64,000 bases of DNA, from the NCBI GenBank assembly GCA_035719105.1, contig DASTGN010000003.1:124001-188000 (forward strand), read 5' to 3'. Positions 23,396 through 31,849 of this stretch are shown here, piece after piece (within the stretch, counting starts at the first letter, position 1; each line of letters opens with the position of its first letter). This DNA is from UBA8389 sp035719105 (GTDB lineage Bacteria; Bacteroidota; Bacteroidia; Bacteroidales; UBA1402). The translations under genes and the position numbers were made by a program. The notes below the pieces were generated by a model. The model was given only the letters and a program-made list of their open reading frames with translations. It ran no database searches and was not told where the DNA came from.

Positions 23396-25155
23396 TGCTT
23401 GCTTTCGGGTTGTTTCAAATCAAGGTACAATTCTTCCAATTGTGCCGGATCAATTTTTGACGGAGCGTCGCACATTACATCCCTACCAGAATTGTTTTTG
23501 GGAAAGGCGATGCAATCCCGGATTGTATCCAATCCTGCGAGCATGGAAACGAAGCGATCCAATCCAAAAGCCAGACCACCGTGTGGAGGTGCACCAAATT
23601 TGAAGGCACTCATCAGGAAACCAAACTGGCTTTGCGCTTTTTCACGAGTGAAACCCATGATGTCAAAGGCCTTGGCTTGCAGTTCACTGTCGAAAATACG
23701 GATGGATCCCCCACCCAACTCGACACCATTGATAACCATATCGTAAGCATTCGCTCGAACCAGACCAGGGTTGCTATCCAGCAAGGGAATATCTTCTGGT
23801 TTGGGTGAGGTGAACGGATGATGCATGGCAAAATAACGTTGCGTTTCTTCGTCCCATTCAAACATGGGGAAGTCAATGACCCAAAGTGGAGCAAATACGT
23901 TTTTGTTGCGAAGACCCATTCTGGTGCCCATTTCAAGACGTAATTCGCAAAGTGCTTTCTGCGTTTTGACTTTTTCTCCACTCAACATCAGTATAAGGTC
24001 GCCAGGTTTGGCTTGACAGGCTTCAGCCCAGGCTTTCAATTGAGTTTGATCGTAAAATTTATCGACGGATGATTTTAAAGTTCCGTCGGATTCATAGCGC
24101 ATATAAACCATACCCTTGGCACCAATTTGAGGGCGCTTGACAAAATCGGTCAGTTCATCGAGTTGTTTGCGGGTATAGCTGGCACAACCTTCGGCACAGA
24201 TGGCTCCGATGTATTCAGCGCTGTCGAAAACGGTGAATAAACCTTCGGTAGTGTGTTCCTTGAGTTCCACAAACTTCATCTCAAAGCGAATGTCTGGTTT
24301 GTCGCTTCCATAATATTTCATGGCATCATGCCAGGTCATTCTGGGATAGTTTCCCTCGAACTCAATTCCTTTTATTTCCTTGAAAAGGAATTTGGACATA
24401 CCTTCAAAAGTCAGAATCACGTCTTCCTGTTCCACAAAGGACATTTCACAGTCAATTTGAGTGAATTCAGGTTGACGATCGGCTCGAAGGTCTTCGTCAC
24501 GGAAACACTTGGCAATCTGGAAGTAACGGTCGAATCCGCCAACCATCAACAACTGTTTGAATAATTGTGGCGACTGAGGCAAAGCATAAAATTCATTGGG
24601 ATTCATGCGGGATGGCACTACGAAATCACGTGCTCCCTCTGGAGTTGAACCAATTAGAATGGGCGTTTCTACTTCTATGAATTCATGCTTGTCTAAAAAG
24701 TTACGAATCAAGATGGTCATCTTATGACGCAATTCAAGATTCTTTCGAACAGCGTTTCTTCGCAAATCCAAGTATCGATATTTCATTCGAATATCATCAC
24801 CTCCATCGGTATCGTCTTCGATGGTGAAGGGAGGCGTTTCTGCTGCGTTAAGTATATTCAACTGATTGACAATGATCTCGATGTCACCAGTTGGCATATT
24901 GGGATTTTTATTGGAACGTTGAGCAACTGTTCCGACCGCTTGAATAACCCATTCGCGTCCGAGTTTATTGGACAGATCGCAAAGATTGGCATCGACAACT
25001 TGATTAAAAACCAACTGAGTGATTCCGTAACGGTCACGAATGTCTACAAAGGTCATGCCTCCCATTTTACGGCTGCGTTGAACCCAACCGGCAAGGGTTA
25101 CGGTATTATTGATGTCGTTGATGCGGAGTTCACCGCAAGTATGAGTTCTGTACAT
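23392..25155 (-). CDS. aspS: Aspartyl-tRNA synthetase
   Basis: Class II synthetase, 587 aa. The N-terminal anticodon-binding OB fold starts MYRTHTCGELRIND and contains GWVQRSRKMGGMTFVDIRDR. Motif 2 is FRDEDLRADRQPEFTQID, the bacterial GAD insertion domain lies in the middle, and motif 3 is GGLAFGLDRFVSML near the end. Bacterial length and the GAD domain mark the bacterial-type enzyme. The frame is open for 89 more codons upstream, but those cross tRNA-Pro on the other strand and have no homology, so I start at 25155 behind the promoter at 25178. nif3 follows with overlapping stop and start. Confidence 0.96.
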   Translation of the reverse strand: MYRTHTCGELRINDINNTVTLAGWVQRSRKMGGMTFVDIRDRYGITQLVFNQVVDANLCDLSNKLGREWVIQAVGTVAQRSNKNPNMPTGDIEIIVNQLNILNAAETPPFTIEDDTDGGDDIRMKYRYLDLRRNAVRKNLELRHKMTILIRNFLDKHEFIEVETPILIGSTPEGARDFVVPSRMNPNEFYALPQSPQLFKQLLMVGGFDRYFQIAKCFRDEDLRADRQPEFTQIDCEMSFVEQEDVILTFEGMSKFLFKEIKGIEFEGNYPRMTWHDAMKYYGSDKPDIRFEMKFVELKEHTTEGLFTVFDSAEYIGAICAEGCASYTRKQLDELTDFVKRPQIGAKGMVYMRYESDGTLKSSVDKFYDQTQLKAWAEACQAKPGDLILMLSGEKVKTQKALCELRLEMGTRMGLRNKNVFAPLWVIDFPMFEWDEETQRYFAMHHPFTSPKPEDIPLLDSNPGLVRANAYDMVINGVELGGGSIRIFDSELQAKAFDIMGFTREKAQSQFGFLMSAFKFGAPPHGGLAFGLDRFVSMLAGLDTIRDCIAFPKNNSGRDVMCDAPSKIDPAQLEELYLDLKQPESKQ

Positions 25156-25177
25156 GTATTTTGGGGTGTTAATGATA

Positions 25178-25209
25178 CAAATATCGACTTTTTTTTCACA
25201 ATAGACAAG
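25178..25209 (-). promoter_or_regulatory. Promoter of aspS
   Basis: On the minus strand CTTG (25209-25206), 20 bp, GATATTTG (25185-25178). Each element has one mismatch to TTTG / TAnnTTTG. It places the transcript start about 16 bases before the chosen ATG. Confidence 0.5.
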
Positions 25210-25216
25210 CGGTGCA

Positions 25217-25247
25217 GTTGCAGATTCAGAAAAAAAGACTACATTTG
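25217..25247 (+). promoter_or_regulatory. Promoter of tRNA-Pro
   Basis: GTTG (25217-25220), 19 bp, TACATTTG (25240-25247). The -7 is exact and the -33 has three of four bases. It is back to back with the aspS promoter. Confidence 0.6.
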
Positions 25248-25262
25248 CACCCGACTTGAAAA

Positions 25263-25337
25263 CGGGGTGTAGCGCAGTCCGGTTAGCGCACCTGGTTTGG
25301 GACCAGGGGGTCGTGGGTTCGAATCCCGCTACCCCGA
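25263..25337 (+). tRNA. tRNA-Pro (TGG)
   Basis: Acceptor CGGGGTG pairs with TACCCCG, the D arm uses GCGC, the anticodon stem is CTGGT with ACCAG around TTTGGGA (anticodon TGG), and the T arm is CGTGGG-TTCGAAT-CCCGC. Discriminator A; CCA is not encoded. The UGG anticodon can read all proline codons. It has its own promoter and terminator. Confidence 0.95.
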
Positions 25338-25348
25338 CGTTTAGAGCA

Positions 25349-25384
25349 AATAGCCTGTTACAATAGTAGCAGGTTATTTTTTTG
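25349..25384 (+). terminator. Terminator of tRNA-Pro
   Basis: AATAGCCTG (25349-25357) pairs with CAGGTTATT (25370-25378) with one G-U pair, followed by a run of Ts. Confidence 0.82.
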
Positions 25385-25385
25385 C

Positions 25386-25488
25386 AATCCCACGACCCCC
25401 TGTCTTCCTCCTCCCTTTTCAAAGGGAGGTCGGGAGGGATTGTAATGGTCGGAAGAACGAAGTGAAGCGCAGCGTAACTTCGAATCCC
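25386..25488. repeat. REP-like element with pieces matching tRNA-Pro
   Basis: CCTCCCTTT (25410-25418) and AAAGGGAGG (25421-25429) form a perfect 9-bp hairpin, and AATCCC (25386-25391) pairs with GGGATT (25436-25441) outside it. CCCACGACCCCCTG (25389-25402) is the exact reverse complement of 14 bases of the tRNA (25304-25317). TTCGAATCCC at 25479-25488 repeats the tRNA T loop (25318-25327) in direct orientation. This looks like a dispersed intergenic repeat or an old insertion scar; I cannot see other copies in the window. Confidence 0.55.
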
Positions 25489-25489
25489 A

Positions 25490-26098
25490 TCATTCTTTCA
25501 ACTTCTCTTGCATGATGTATTGAAATGCTGTTTGCAGTTCATCCCGCACATGCTCTGAAATGGAGGTGGTGGGTTTGAAAACCATTGGAGAATGGGCATA
25601 ATGAATTTCATTTTCCGGATACTTGATGACCGTATAACAATCATCCGAGGCAGTGAAGCCGTAATCGATTTGATTTTCTTCGTTTAAGCAAAGCGGCTGC
25701 TCTACAACGATTCCGAATACTAAACGCTCCCCGTAAGGAATTTCGACGATATCCCCGATTTCGTGGCAGATGCCGCTTTTCTGCCTGCCAAAAAAAGGGC
25801 CGTCATCAGGTACGACACAGTCGGATAAGAAAATTCCTTCTGCAGAATACACCCAAGTTGACAATTGATATCTAAAAGTGGTATCCATCGCGTATTTTTC
25901 CAAAACCAAACAATAGACGCTGGATTCAGCATGTGCATCGTATAAATAATGGTAAATTTCCTGATAGTGTCGAATGACATCTTCCGCTTTTTCTCGATTT
26001 GAGAAATAAAGCGGCTTACCAGGTTGGATAGAAGTGTGCTCCGATTTGTTGAGGTTGAGTGCGTAAACTAAGTACACTCCTTGATTCGTTTGTTCCAT
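25490..26098 (-). CDS. Hypothetical protein, 202 aa
   Basis: I do not recognise this family. The protein starts MEQTNQGVYLVYALNLNKSE. It has no signal peptide or membrane segment and appears cytosolic. It is rich in aromatic and acidic residues and contains FSNREKAEDVIRHYQEIYHY as a likely helix, VEIPYGERLVFGIVVEQPL as strands, and a helical C terminus ending IMQEKLKE. A strong -7 (TACATTTG on the minus strand, 26155-26148) lies about 50 bases upstream, so it is probably expressed. It stands alone between the tRNA-Pro repeat and a small HTH gene. Confidence 0.6.
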   Translation of the reverse strand: MEQTNQGVYLVYALNLNKSEHTSIQPGKPLYFSNREKAEDVIRHYQEIYHYLYDAHAESSVYCLVLEKYAMDTTFRYQLSTWVYSAEGIFLSDCVVPDDGPFFGRQKSGICHEIGDIVEIPYGERLVFGIVVEQPLCLNEENQIDYGFTASDDCYTVIKYPENEIHYAHSPMVFKPTTSISEHVRDELQTAFQYIMQEKLKE

Positions 26099-26147
26099 TA
26101 ATATTAAATTTAGGTCAATTAATAAAATGGATACGGTGAAGGCCTGA

Positions 26148-26155
26148 CAAATGTA
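26148..26155 (-). promoter_or_regulatory. -7 element of the 202-aa hypothetical gene
   Basis: The minus strand reads TACATTTG, an exact TAnnTTTG, but no TTTG is found 19-21 bp upstream. The leader would be about 43 bases. Confidence 0.45.
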
Positions 26156-26242
26156 CGGAAAGGAAGCATCAAGTTTATGGCGTTTTAGGATATATAATTT
26201 CTTTAAACGAAATAATATTTAATCAAAAGAAAAAATGAAAAA

Positions 26243-26280
26243 TGAAAAAAGACCACTTCAAATCTGAGTGGTCTTTTAAT
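26243..26280. terminator. Terminator of the small HTH gene
   Basis: AAAAGACCACT (26247-26257) is exactly complementary to AGTGGTCTTTT (26267-26277). On the minus strand it is followed by T-rich sequence, 18 bases after the HTH gene stop. Confidence 0.82.
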
Positions 26281-26294
26281 ATTATTTTTAATAG

Positions 26295-26549
26295 TTAGGA
26301 TTTGTGCTTTTCGAGTATTTCCATTGCCAAATCTAAAATAATGGTGTCGTCCAACATGACCAAGCCACCATCTGGGCCGGGTTCTATGTGTACACCAGCA
26401 CTTTTACCATCTCGATAATTCGAACCCCCAAAATAATTCCGGACAGTTTCAACGGAGATGCCTAATTGGTCTGCAATGTGTTGAGAACTTCCGGAAGGTA
26501 AACTGTCTTTGATTTTACGGAGTTCGTTAAATGTGATTGTTTTTACCAT
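26295..26549 (-). CDS. Small HTH DNA-binding protein, 84 aa
   Basis: Predicted DNA-binding protein. TITFNELRKIKDSLPSGSSQ leads into HIADQLGISVETVRNYFGG, a helix-turn-helix with the turn at LGIS. Then come GKSAGVHIEPGPDGGLVMLD and a C-terminal helix LDLAMEILEKHKS. Proteins of this kind are common in Bacteroidota, but their targets are not known to me. It is a single-gene unit with a strong terminator. Confidence 0.75.
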   Translation of the reverse strand: MVKTITFNELRKIKDSLPSGSSQHIADQLGISVETVRNYFGGSNYRDGKSAGVHIEPGPDGGLVMLDDTIILDLAMEILEKHKS

Positions 26550-26681
26550 GGCCGTATTTTTTAAAGAGATTAATACTATGTTTTTTTGATTAAAACTGCT
26601 CTAAATGTAATGAATTATACGGAAAAATAAAATAATTGAACTCTTTTTTTTATTACCATTAAGTAACGTTGGCACATACCT

Positions 26682-27383
26682 TTACCATGCCAAATAATAC
26701 GATGTTAACATGCAAACAATCAATACAATAGATAAAACTGCATTCAATTGAAGAACTTCGTTTTTGGGAAATCCATCAACCGATTTGCGACGCCTTTTTT
26801 CCCTACTGACACGTTTGGACGACTTGCCCTTATTCAACAATTGGTAGAGGAAATAAAAACCAATGGATGACAACATTCCGAAGGCAGCACCGGTTAATAT
26901 ATCCAAAGGAAAATGAACGCCCAGATAAATTCTTGAATAAGAAATGATTGAGGCCCAAATCAGAATGCACACCGTGTAGGACCAATTTCGGACGAATAGC
27001 AAACTTAAACCAGCAAATGCAAATACATTGGCTGCATGGCTTGAGAAAAACCCATAATGTCCTCCCTTATAATGATTGACTATGTGTACCAAACCCACCA
27101 TATCGGGATCATGGGTTGGACGAAGCCGCTCAATCAGTGGTTTGAAAACACTGGAAGCAATTTGGTCTGTAAACGTGATGAGCAAAGCAAAGGTAAGAAT
27201 CAACCACAAGCTTTTAGATTTTTTGTTGCGGATGAGTTGATATAAAAAAACCAAAAAGAAAGGCAACCAAACGACCGTTTCAGACATTAACCACATGAAA
27301 TGATCCATCCAGCTTGAATGCAAGCCGTTTAAGGTTAAAAACAGATCCCGATCCCAGGTAAGAAGTCTTTCGAATAGGTCCAT
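26682..27383 (-). CDS. PAP2-family membrane phosphatase
   Basis: Predicted lipid phosphatase of the PAP2 superfamily, possibly acting on undecaprenyl pyrophosphate or phosphatidic acid. The 233-aa protein has about five or six membrane segments. The three motif parts are KPLIERLRP (motif 1), GFFSSHAANVF (motif 2, with SSH in place of PSGH) and SYSRIYLGVHFPLD (motif 3, catalytic histidine). The start is MDLFERLLTWDRD at 27383, one base after the batE stop, so it is the last gene of the bat operon here. A basic tail (SKRVSREKRRRKS) precedes a final hydrophobic helix. Confidence 0.87.
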   Translation of the reverse strand: MDLFERLLTWDRDLFLTLNGLHSSWMDHFMWLMSETVVWLPFFLVFLYQLIRNKKSKSLWLILTFALLITFTDQIASSVFKPLIERLRPTHDPDMVGLVHIVNHYKGGHYGFFSSHAANVFAFAGLSLLFVRNWSYTVCILIWASIISYSRIYLGVHFPLDILTGAAFGMLSSIGFYFLYQLLNKGKSSKRVSREKRRRKSVDGFPKNEVLQLNAVLSIVLIVCMLTSYYLAW

Positions 27384-27384
27384 G

Positions 27385-28209
27385 TCAAATAATTTGAATT
27401 TCTTTGGAAAGGAGCCAACCAACATTACCGTCTTCCAACTCAATTTCACTCCAATGACCCAGTGTACTCCGAATTTTCATTTTGCAACCTTCGTGGATCA
27501 CAAACAAATCGGTTCCACTTTTATCTGGAGAACTTTTGACGGTCACCGAAGGGGTGAACAAAATTGCTTCGTCGGGGTTGGTAAGACGGTGACTGGCTTG
27601 AGCGGAATAAATCAAAGATAATGAACTCATTGATAATAAGACTACTCCGGCGAAAAAGCCCAATTTCTTTAGCCAACGTCTTCTGGCAAAGAAATAGGAA
27701 AACAAGCATCCTACAAATAATATATAGAAGAAAATGCTGACAAAAGCCCAACCGTTGCTGTCGAAAAGATTTCCTAAAGAGTGATACCACCTGGCAATCA
27801 GGAACATACCAATCGGATCAATTTTATCAACAATACGAGCTTGACACATTTCCAGATTAAAACGGGCATCTGCATCACTTGGATTTAGGCGAAGTGCGCG
27901 TTCGAAATTCAAAATAGCTGGTGCTAATCGGTCACATTTATAATATGCATTCCCCAGATTGTAATAGATTTTGTACGAAATTCCGTGATTTTTTAAAATG
28001 GTCTCGTACAAATTGACCGCATCGTTATAACGACCATTAGAGTAGCTGACAGCAGCCATTTCAATTAATTCGCCGGGGGATTCTCGACCGGTCAAAGCCA
28101 GCTTGTGTGAAACTTCTTTGCTTTGTTGAGTGGAATCAGCAGGGCTCGTTTGTGCCGTAGCTGCGACTACGAACAGGACGAGAAAAAGAGTACTCAGTAG
28201 TTTGCGCAT
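27385..28209 (-). CDS. batE: BatE: TPR and SH3-like membrane protein
   Basis: Component of the Bacteroides aerotolerance operon. The 274-aa protein has a signal peptide (MRKLLSTLFLVLFVVAATAQ) and TPR repeats (AVNLYETILKNHGISYKIYY, then NLGNAYYK and a second repeat to about residue 125). Two membrane helices follow around 155-215, and the C terminus VKSSPDKSGTDLFVIHEGCK is SH3-like and ends VGWLLSKEIQII. It begins four bases after batD ends. The exact job of Bat proteins is unsettled; mutants in other species are oxygen- or stress-sensitive. Confidence 0.87.
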   Translation of the reverse strand: MRKLLSTLFLVLFVVAATAQTSPADSTQQSKEVSHKLALTGRESPGELIEMAAVSYSNGRYNDAVNLYETILKNHGISYKIYYNLGNAYYKCDRLAPAILNFERALRLNPSDADARFNLEMCQARIVDKIDPIGMFLIARWYHSLGNLFDSNGWAFVSIFFYILFVGCLFSYFFARRRWLKKLGFFAGVVLLSMSSLSLIYSAQASHRLTNPDEAILFTPSVTVKSSPDKSGTDLFVIHEGCKMKIRSTLGHWSEIELEDGNVGWLLSKEIQII

Positions 28210-28213
28210 CGTC

Positions 28214-30067
28214 TTATCGTTTAATCGTATTTTCCATTTTGTTGATGACATCCATGGTCTGTTCATACAGCTTATCCATTGCAGATGCAGCATCTCCGGG
28301 TGCAAATCGAGCATATTCACAAGTTTGAAGGATGTTGATGAATTCCTGGCGGATATCCTCTCCTACTTTACTTTCAGTAAGTTGAGCTTCAATGGTTTCC
28401 TTATCAAGTTTCGATAGCGGAATGTTCAATTTATCGCTGGTGTACCCCCAAAGTGCTTTCAATAATTCGTCGTAGAAGAAATCCTTTTTGCCTTCTTTCA
28501 AGAATATGGAAGCCTGTTTGAGGCGTTTTACGGCTACCTGATTGGCTTTGCGGTTGCGAACTCTGGCAATATCGGCGTTGTCTTTCAGTTTTTTTCGATT
28601 AATCAACAACATGATGCCAAAGAAAAACAAGGGTAATAGATAAGCTAACCAGAAAGCGGTGGTTGCAAAGAACAGTCGGGGCTGTTTTTGCAGCTTAATA
28701 TTGGTTTTCAGGTAACGAATGTCGGAACCTAATAATCGAAGCTGTTCTTGGTTGGAAAATTTACCGCTGATGTTGGTAACATTGCCATCTCCTTTACCTA
28801 CTTCGATCGTATAGGGTTGAGTAGTCAACCTTTTATACTGGCGGGTTGCCAAATCATAAAAACTGATGCTGGTGGCAGGAATTTCAAACGTACCCGGGAA
28901 CCTTGGTATAACTAAATATTCGATTGTCTTAGTGCCACTTACGCCACTCGTGGTGTTTTTAAAGGCATTGTCAACCTTGGGATCGTAAGGGTCAAAATCG
29001 GCAGGAAAGGTCAATTCAGGGGTCGGAATCATCTTTAGATTACCATTACCAGAAATTTTAATGCGTATGGTCACCGCCTCGTTGGCTTTCACTTTCTGAC
29101 TGCTGATGGAGGACGTCATATTCAAATTACCGCTCACCCCGCAAAAATCGGCGGGTTTTCCAGCGGGTAGTGGAGTCACATTAATCTTGACGCTGTTGCA
29201 ATAGACCGTTTTATTCACTTCAGAATAGGTATCAAAGAAGTCGTCAAAAAGGCTTCTTGCTCTGGCATTTCGATTTTTGACTCGAATAATCAGGTCGAAC
29301 GAACCTTTATCGATGGTCAAGACTCCCGTTTCACGAGGGTAAAGAACGGTTTGCTTTAAAATGGTGGTTTGATAATTTGCACCGTTGTAATTTTCCAAAT
29401 CCCATTGACGATTTTGGGGAACTTCAATTTCTTGAGCCATAAAACCCTTGAATTCGGGGAATTTAGGATTCTGCATACCTGAAATGTCTACTCTGGTATA
29501 AATTTTATACGTTACCAGAAGTCCTTCTTGTTCGCGGACTTGCGTTTTTGAAGGGATGGCACGGATAAAAACCTGGTCGTTTGAAACGGATTGAGAAGAT
29601 CCGGTATTTTGATTGGCTGTCGAACCAGCAGAAGAAGAGTGTTGCTGAGTTTGACCTCCCCCACTCTGTTGGTCTGCAGGTAAAACCTTGATTGACAAGG
29701 TATTGCTTTTAATCTTGGTGCCATTGACGGAAGCCGTAGCCGAAGGGATGGTGAACGTTCCGGTTTTTTTGGGACGGAGCACATAGGTAAAACCATAGGA
29801 TGTGGAAGACTGGTATTTCCCGTTCACAATGGTGGTTGACGAACTCATCGAAGTGGATGGGCCGTACAATATTTCAAAGAATTCGCTGAGTTCTGCGATT
29901 CGTAAATCATCCACTTCGGCATTCGCAGAATAGACTAAGTTGAAATACTGCCCCATGATGACCTGTTTGGGTGCCTCGCCTGTCAATGTCACTGCCTCTG
30001 CCGCCATCAGTTGAAGGCTTGCTCCGCTCAACATCAGGACGAATGCCAGTATCAATTTGTTCCTCAT
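28214..30067 (-). CDS. batD: BatD family protein
   Basis: Envelope protein of the Bat operon, 617 aa. It has a signal peptide (ILAFVLMLSGASLQLMAAEA) and then a long periplasmic beta-sandwich region with Ig-like repeats (VLRPKKTGTFTIPSATASVN is typical). One membrane helix follows near residue 480 (FFATTAFWLAYLLPLFFFGI), and the cytosolic tail is helical (KDNADIARVRNRKANQVAVK). A serine- and glutamine-rich linker, GGGQTQQHSSSAGS, lies near residue 143. Order and spacing in the operon match other Bacteroidota. Confidence 0.92.
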   Translation of the reverse strand: MRNKLILAFVLMLSGASLQLMAAEAVTLTGEAPKQVIMGQYFNLVYSANAEVDDLRIAELSEFFEILYGPSTSMSSSTTIVNGKYQSSTSYGFTYVLRPKKTGTFTIPSATASVNGTKIKSNTLSIKVLPADQQSGGGQTQQHSSSAGSTANQNTGSSQSVSNDQVFIRAIPSKTQVREQEGLLVTYKIYTRVDISGMQNPKFPEFKGFMAQEIEVPQNRQWDLENYNGANYQTTILKQTVLYPRETGVLTIDKGSFDLIIRVKNRNARARSLFDDFFDTYSEVNKTVYCNSVKINVTPLPAGKPADFCGVSGNLNMTSSISSQKVKANEAVTIRIKISGNGNLKMIPTPELTFPADFDPYDPKVDNAFKNTTSGVSGTKTIEYLVIPRFPGTFEIPATSISFYDLATRQYKRLTTQPYTIEVGKGDGNVTNISGKFSNQEQLRLLGSDIRYLKTNIKLQKQPRLFFATTAFWLAYLLPLFFFGIMLLINRKKLKDNADIARVRNRKANQVAVKRLKQASIFLKEGKKDFFYDELLKALWGYTSDKLNIPLSKLDKETIEAQLTESKVGEDIRQEFINILQTCEYARFAPGDAASAMDKLYEQTMDVINKMENTIKR

Positions 30068-30104
30068 TTCAATATGCTTTTACAATTTGTAAAATTACTT
30101 TTTA

Positions 30105-30818
30105 TTACCAGTCTTTGTCTGTTTTGCGGGATTTGCTTTGTTGCATTTGTAGCTTTTTGACCTTCTCTTGCGTGTCTTTTTCGTCTTGGCTTAAAGCATC
30201 CAACAATTGACGGGCTTTCTCCTTGGAAACTTGCTCTTGTTGCTGTTGTTGTTGATCCTGCTTTTTATTCTGGTTTTGTTTTTTCTCCTGATCATCCTGT
30301 TTTTGCTGCTGTTGCTGCTTGTCCTTCTGATCGTCTTTTTGATCCTTTTTTTTGTCTTTGTTCTGTTTTTGTTGCTGTTGTTGCTTTTTCAACAAAGATT
30401 GTGCCAATGCTAAATTATAGCGAGTTTCATTGTCTCCAGGGTTGATTTTCAAGGAGTTTTTATATAAATCCACGGCCTTGTCATATTGCTTCAAGGTCAT
30501 TTGGACATTTCCTGCATTATGAAAAATCTCCGATTTCTTTTTAGGGTCATTTTGAAGGTTCAAAGCGGCCTGATACTGATCCATGGCTTCGTTCGGTTTA
30601 TTTTGCTTATATAGCGCATTACCGAGGTTATACGTGCCTTCTTTGGAATGTGGGTTGACTTCCAATGCTTTACGGTACTGTATTTCTGCTTCCGTGAATT
30701 TTTTCTTTTCGTATTGACGGTTTCCTTTTCGGACATCGCTTCGTTCAGCCTTTTGAGCAAAGGCTGAGAAGGTTGCCAGAATCAACGTTGCGAGTAGTAT
30801 ATATGGAGTCTTTTTCAT
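30105..30818 (-). CDS. batC: BatC: TPR protein with Gln/Lys-rich tail
   Basis: Periplasmic or membrane-linked TPR protein of the Bat operon, 237 aa from MKKTPYILLATLILATFSAF (signal peptide). Three TPR units follow: NRQYEKKKFTEAEIQYRKAL, NLGNALYKQNKPNEAMDQYQ and NAGNVQMTLKQYDKAVDLYK. After about residue 135 the sequence turns into a low-complexity run of Gln, Lys and Asp over roughly 60 residues, then ends in QLLDALSQDEKDTQEKVKKL. An earlier in-frame ATG (30836) would add MSDCFD before the signal peptide and is less likely. It starts one base after the batB stop. Confidence 0.88.
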   Translation of the reverse strand: MKKTPYILLATLILATFSAFAQKAERSDVRKGNRQYEKKKFTEAEIQYRKALEVNPHSKEGTYNLGNALYKQNKPNEAMDQYQAALNLQNDPKKKSEIFHNAGNVQMTLKQYDKAVDLYKNSLKINPGDNETRYNLALAQSLLKKQQQQQKQNKDKKKDQKDDQKDKQQQQQKQDDQEKKQNQNKKQDQQQQQQEQVSKEKARQLLDALSQDEKDTQEKVKKLQMQQSKSRKTDKDW

Positions 30819-30819
30819 A

Positions 30820-31836
30820 TCAAAACAATCTGACATTGCGTAAATGCTTGTTTTTACGTTGTAAAATGAGCAGGTCTGCAATCAACAAGACCAAAGCGAT
30901 CCATGTCAAACCACTGAATTGTTCATCGTATTCACTATATACAGCCGATTCAAGATTGGCTTTGGTCATTTTGTCCAATTGAGCTTCGAGGATCTTTAGC
31001 GCAGCATTTGAATTGTCCGAACGCACATAAATGCCGTTTCCTGCAGCAGCAATGTCCTGACACATTTTTTCATTCAACTTGGTAATGACGACGTTACCAT
31101 CTTTATCCTTTCGGAAATCACTGCTATTTGGCAGAGGAATGGGTGAACCCTGTTCTAGCCCAAGACCCACTACATGAACCTTAACTCCTTCTTTTTGAGC
31201 TTCTTTGGCTGCTTCGGTGGCATCATCTTCGAAGTTCTCACCGTCGGTGATGACGATAATGGCGCGTTCAGCCTCTCCCTTAGGTGGGAAAGATTTCATA
31301 CACAGATTGATGGCTTCGCCGATGGCAGTTCCCTGAGTTGGAACCAGTTCGGGTGAAATCGTGTTCATGAACATCTTGGCAGAAACATAATCGGAGGTAA
31401 TGGGCAGCTGAGTAAAAGCGTCGCCTGCAAAGACTACCAATCCAATTTTGTCATCCTTCAGTTTATCGACCAATTTGGATAAAATCTGTTTGGCTTTAGC
31501 CAATCGATTGGGCTGAATGTCTTCAGCAAGCATCGAATTGGAAACGTCCAGAGCTATCATCAACTCAGCGCCCTGTCGTTTGGACTTTTCAAGCTTGGAG
31601 CCGAATTCAGGACCAGAAATCATGATCATGGTGATGGCTATGGCCGATAGTTGTAAAATGAATTTGAGCAATGGTCTTCGGTGCGAGACATCCGGCATGA
31701 GCTGTGCCAGCAAAGTCGGATCACCAAAGGCTTTCAATCGTTTCTGCTGCCTGATGCCGATAAGGATGTATACCAACACGATGATCGGTATTAAGAGCAA
31801 CAAATAGAGATATTCTGGATTCGAAAATCGAAACAT
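30820..31836 (-). CDS. batB: BatB: von Willebrand A membrane protein
   Basis: 338-aa inner-membrane protein. Two N-terminal helices (LYLLLLIPIIVLVYILIG and FILQLSAIAITMIMISGP) precede a VWA domain with an intact MIDAS, ALDVSNSMLAED at about residues 94-105, plus the later threonine and aspartate positions (VITDGENFEDDATE). A final helix, LTWIALVLLIADLLIL, lies at the C terminus. It is the paralogue of BatA, next upstream in the operon. Confidence 0.92.
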   Translation of the reverse strand: MFRFSNPEYLYLLLLIPIIVLVYILIGIRQQKRLKAFGDPTLLAQLMPDVSHRRPLLKFILQLSAIAITMIMISGPEFGSKLEKSKRQGAELMIALDVSNSMLAEDIQPNRLAKAKQILSKLVDKLKDDKIGLVVFAGDAFTQLPITSDYVSAKMFMNTISPELVPTQGTAIGEAINLCMKSFPPKGEAERAIIVITDGENFEDDATEAAKEAQKEGVKVHVVGLGLEQGSPIPLPNSSDFRKDKDGNVVITKLNEKMCQDIAAAGNGIYVRSDNSNAALKILEAQLDKMTKANLESAVYSEYDEQFSGLTWIALVLLIADLLILQRKNKHLRNVRLF

Positions 31837-31849
31837 GGTTCGTTATATT

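Noticed and set aside
24724..25272. Plus-strand frame across the start of aspS and tRNA-Pro
   Set aside because: Antisense to aspS codons and running into a tRNA; no homology.
25156..25422. N-terminal extension of the aspS reading frame
   Set aside because: The 89 extra codons cross the tRNA-Pro gene on the opposite strand and the aspS promoter, and show no homology; translation of tRNA antisense gives the familiar false AGFEPTT-like string.
30207..30413. Plus-strand leucine-rich frame opposite batC
   Set aside because: It is the antisense reading of the Gln/Lys codon tract; no promoter or family support.
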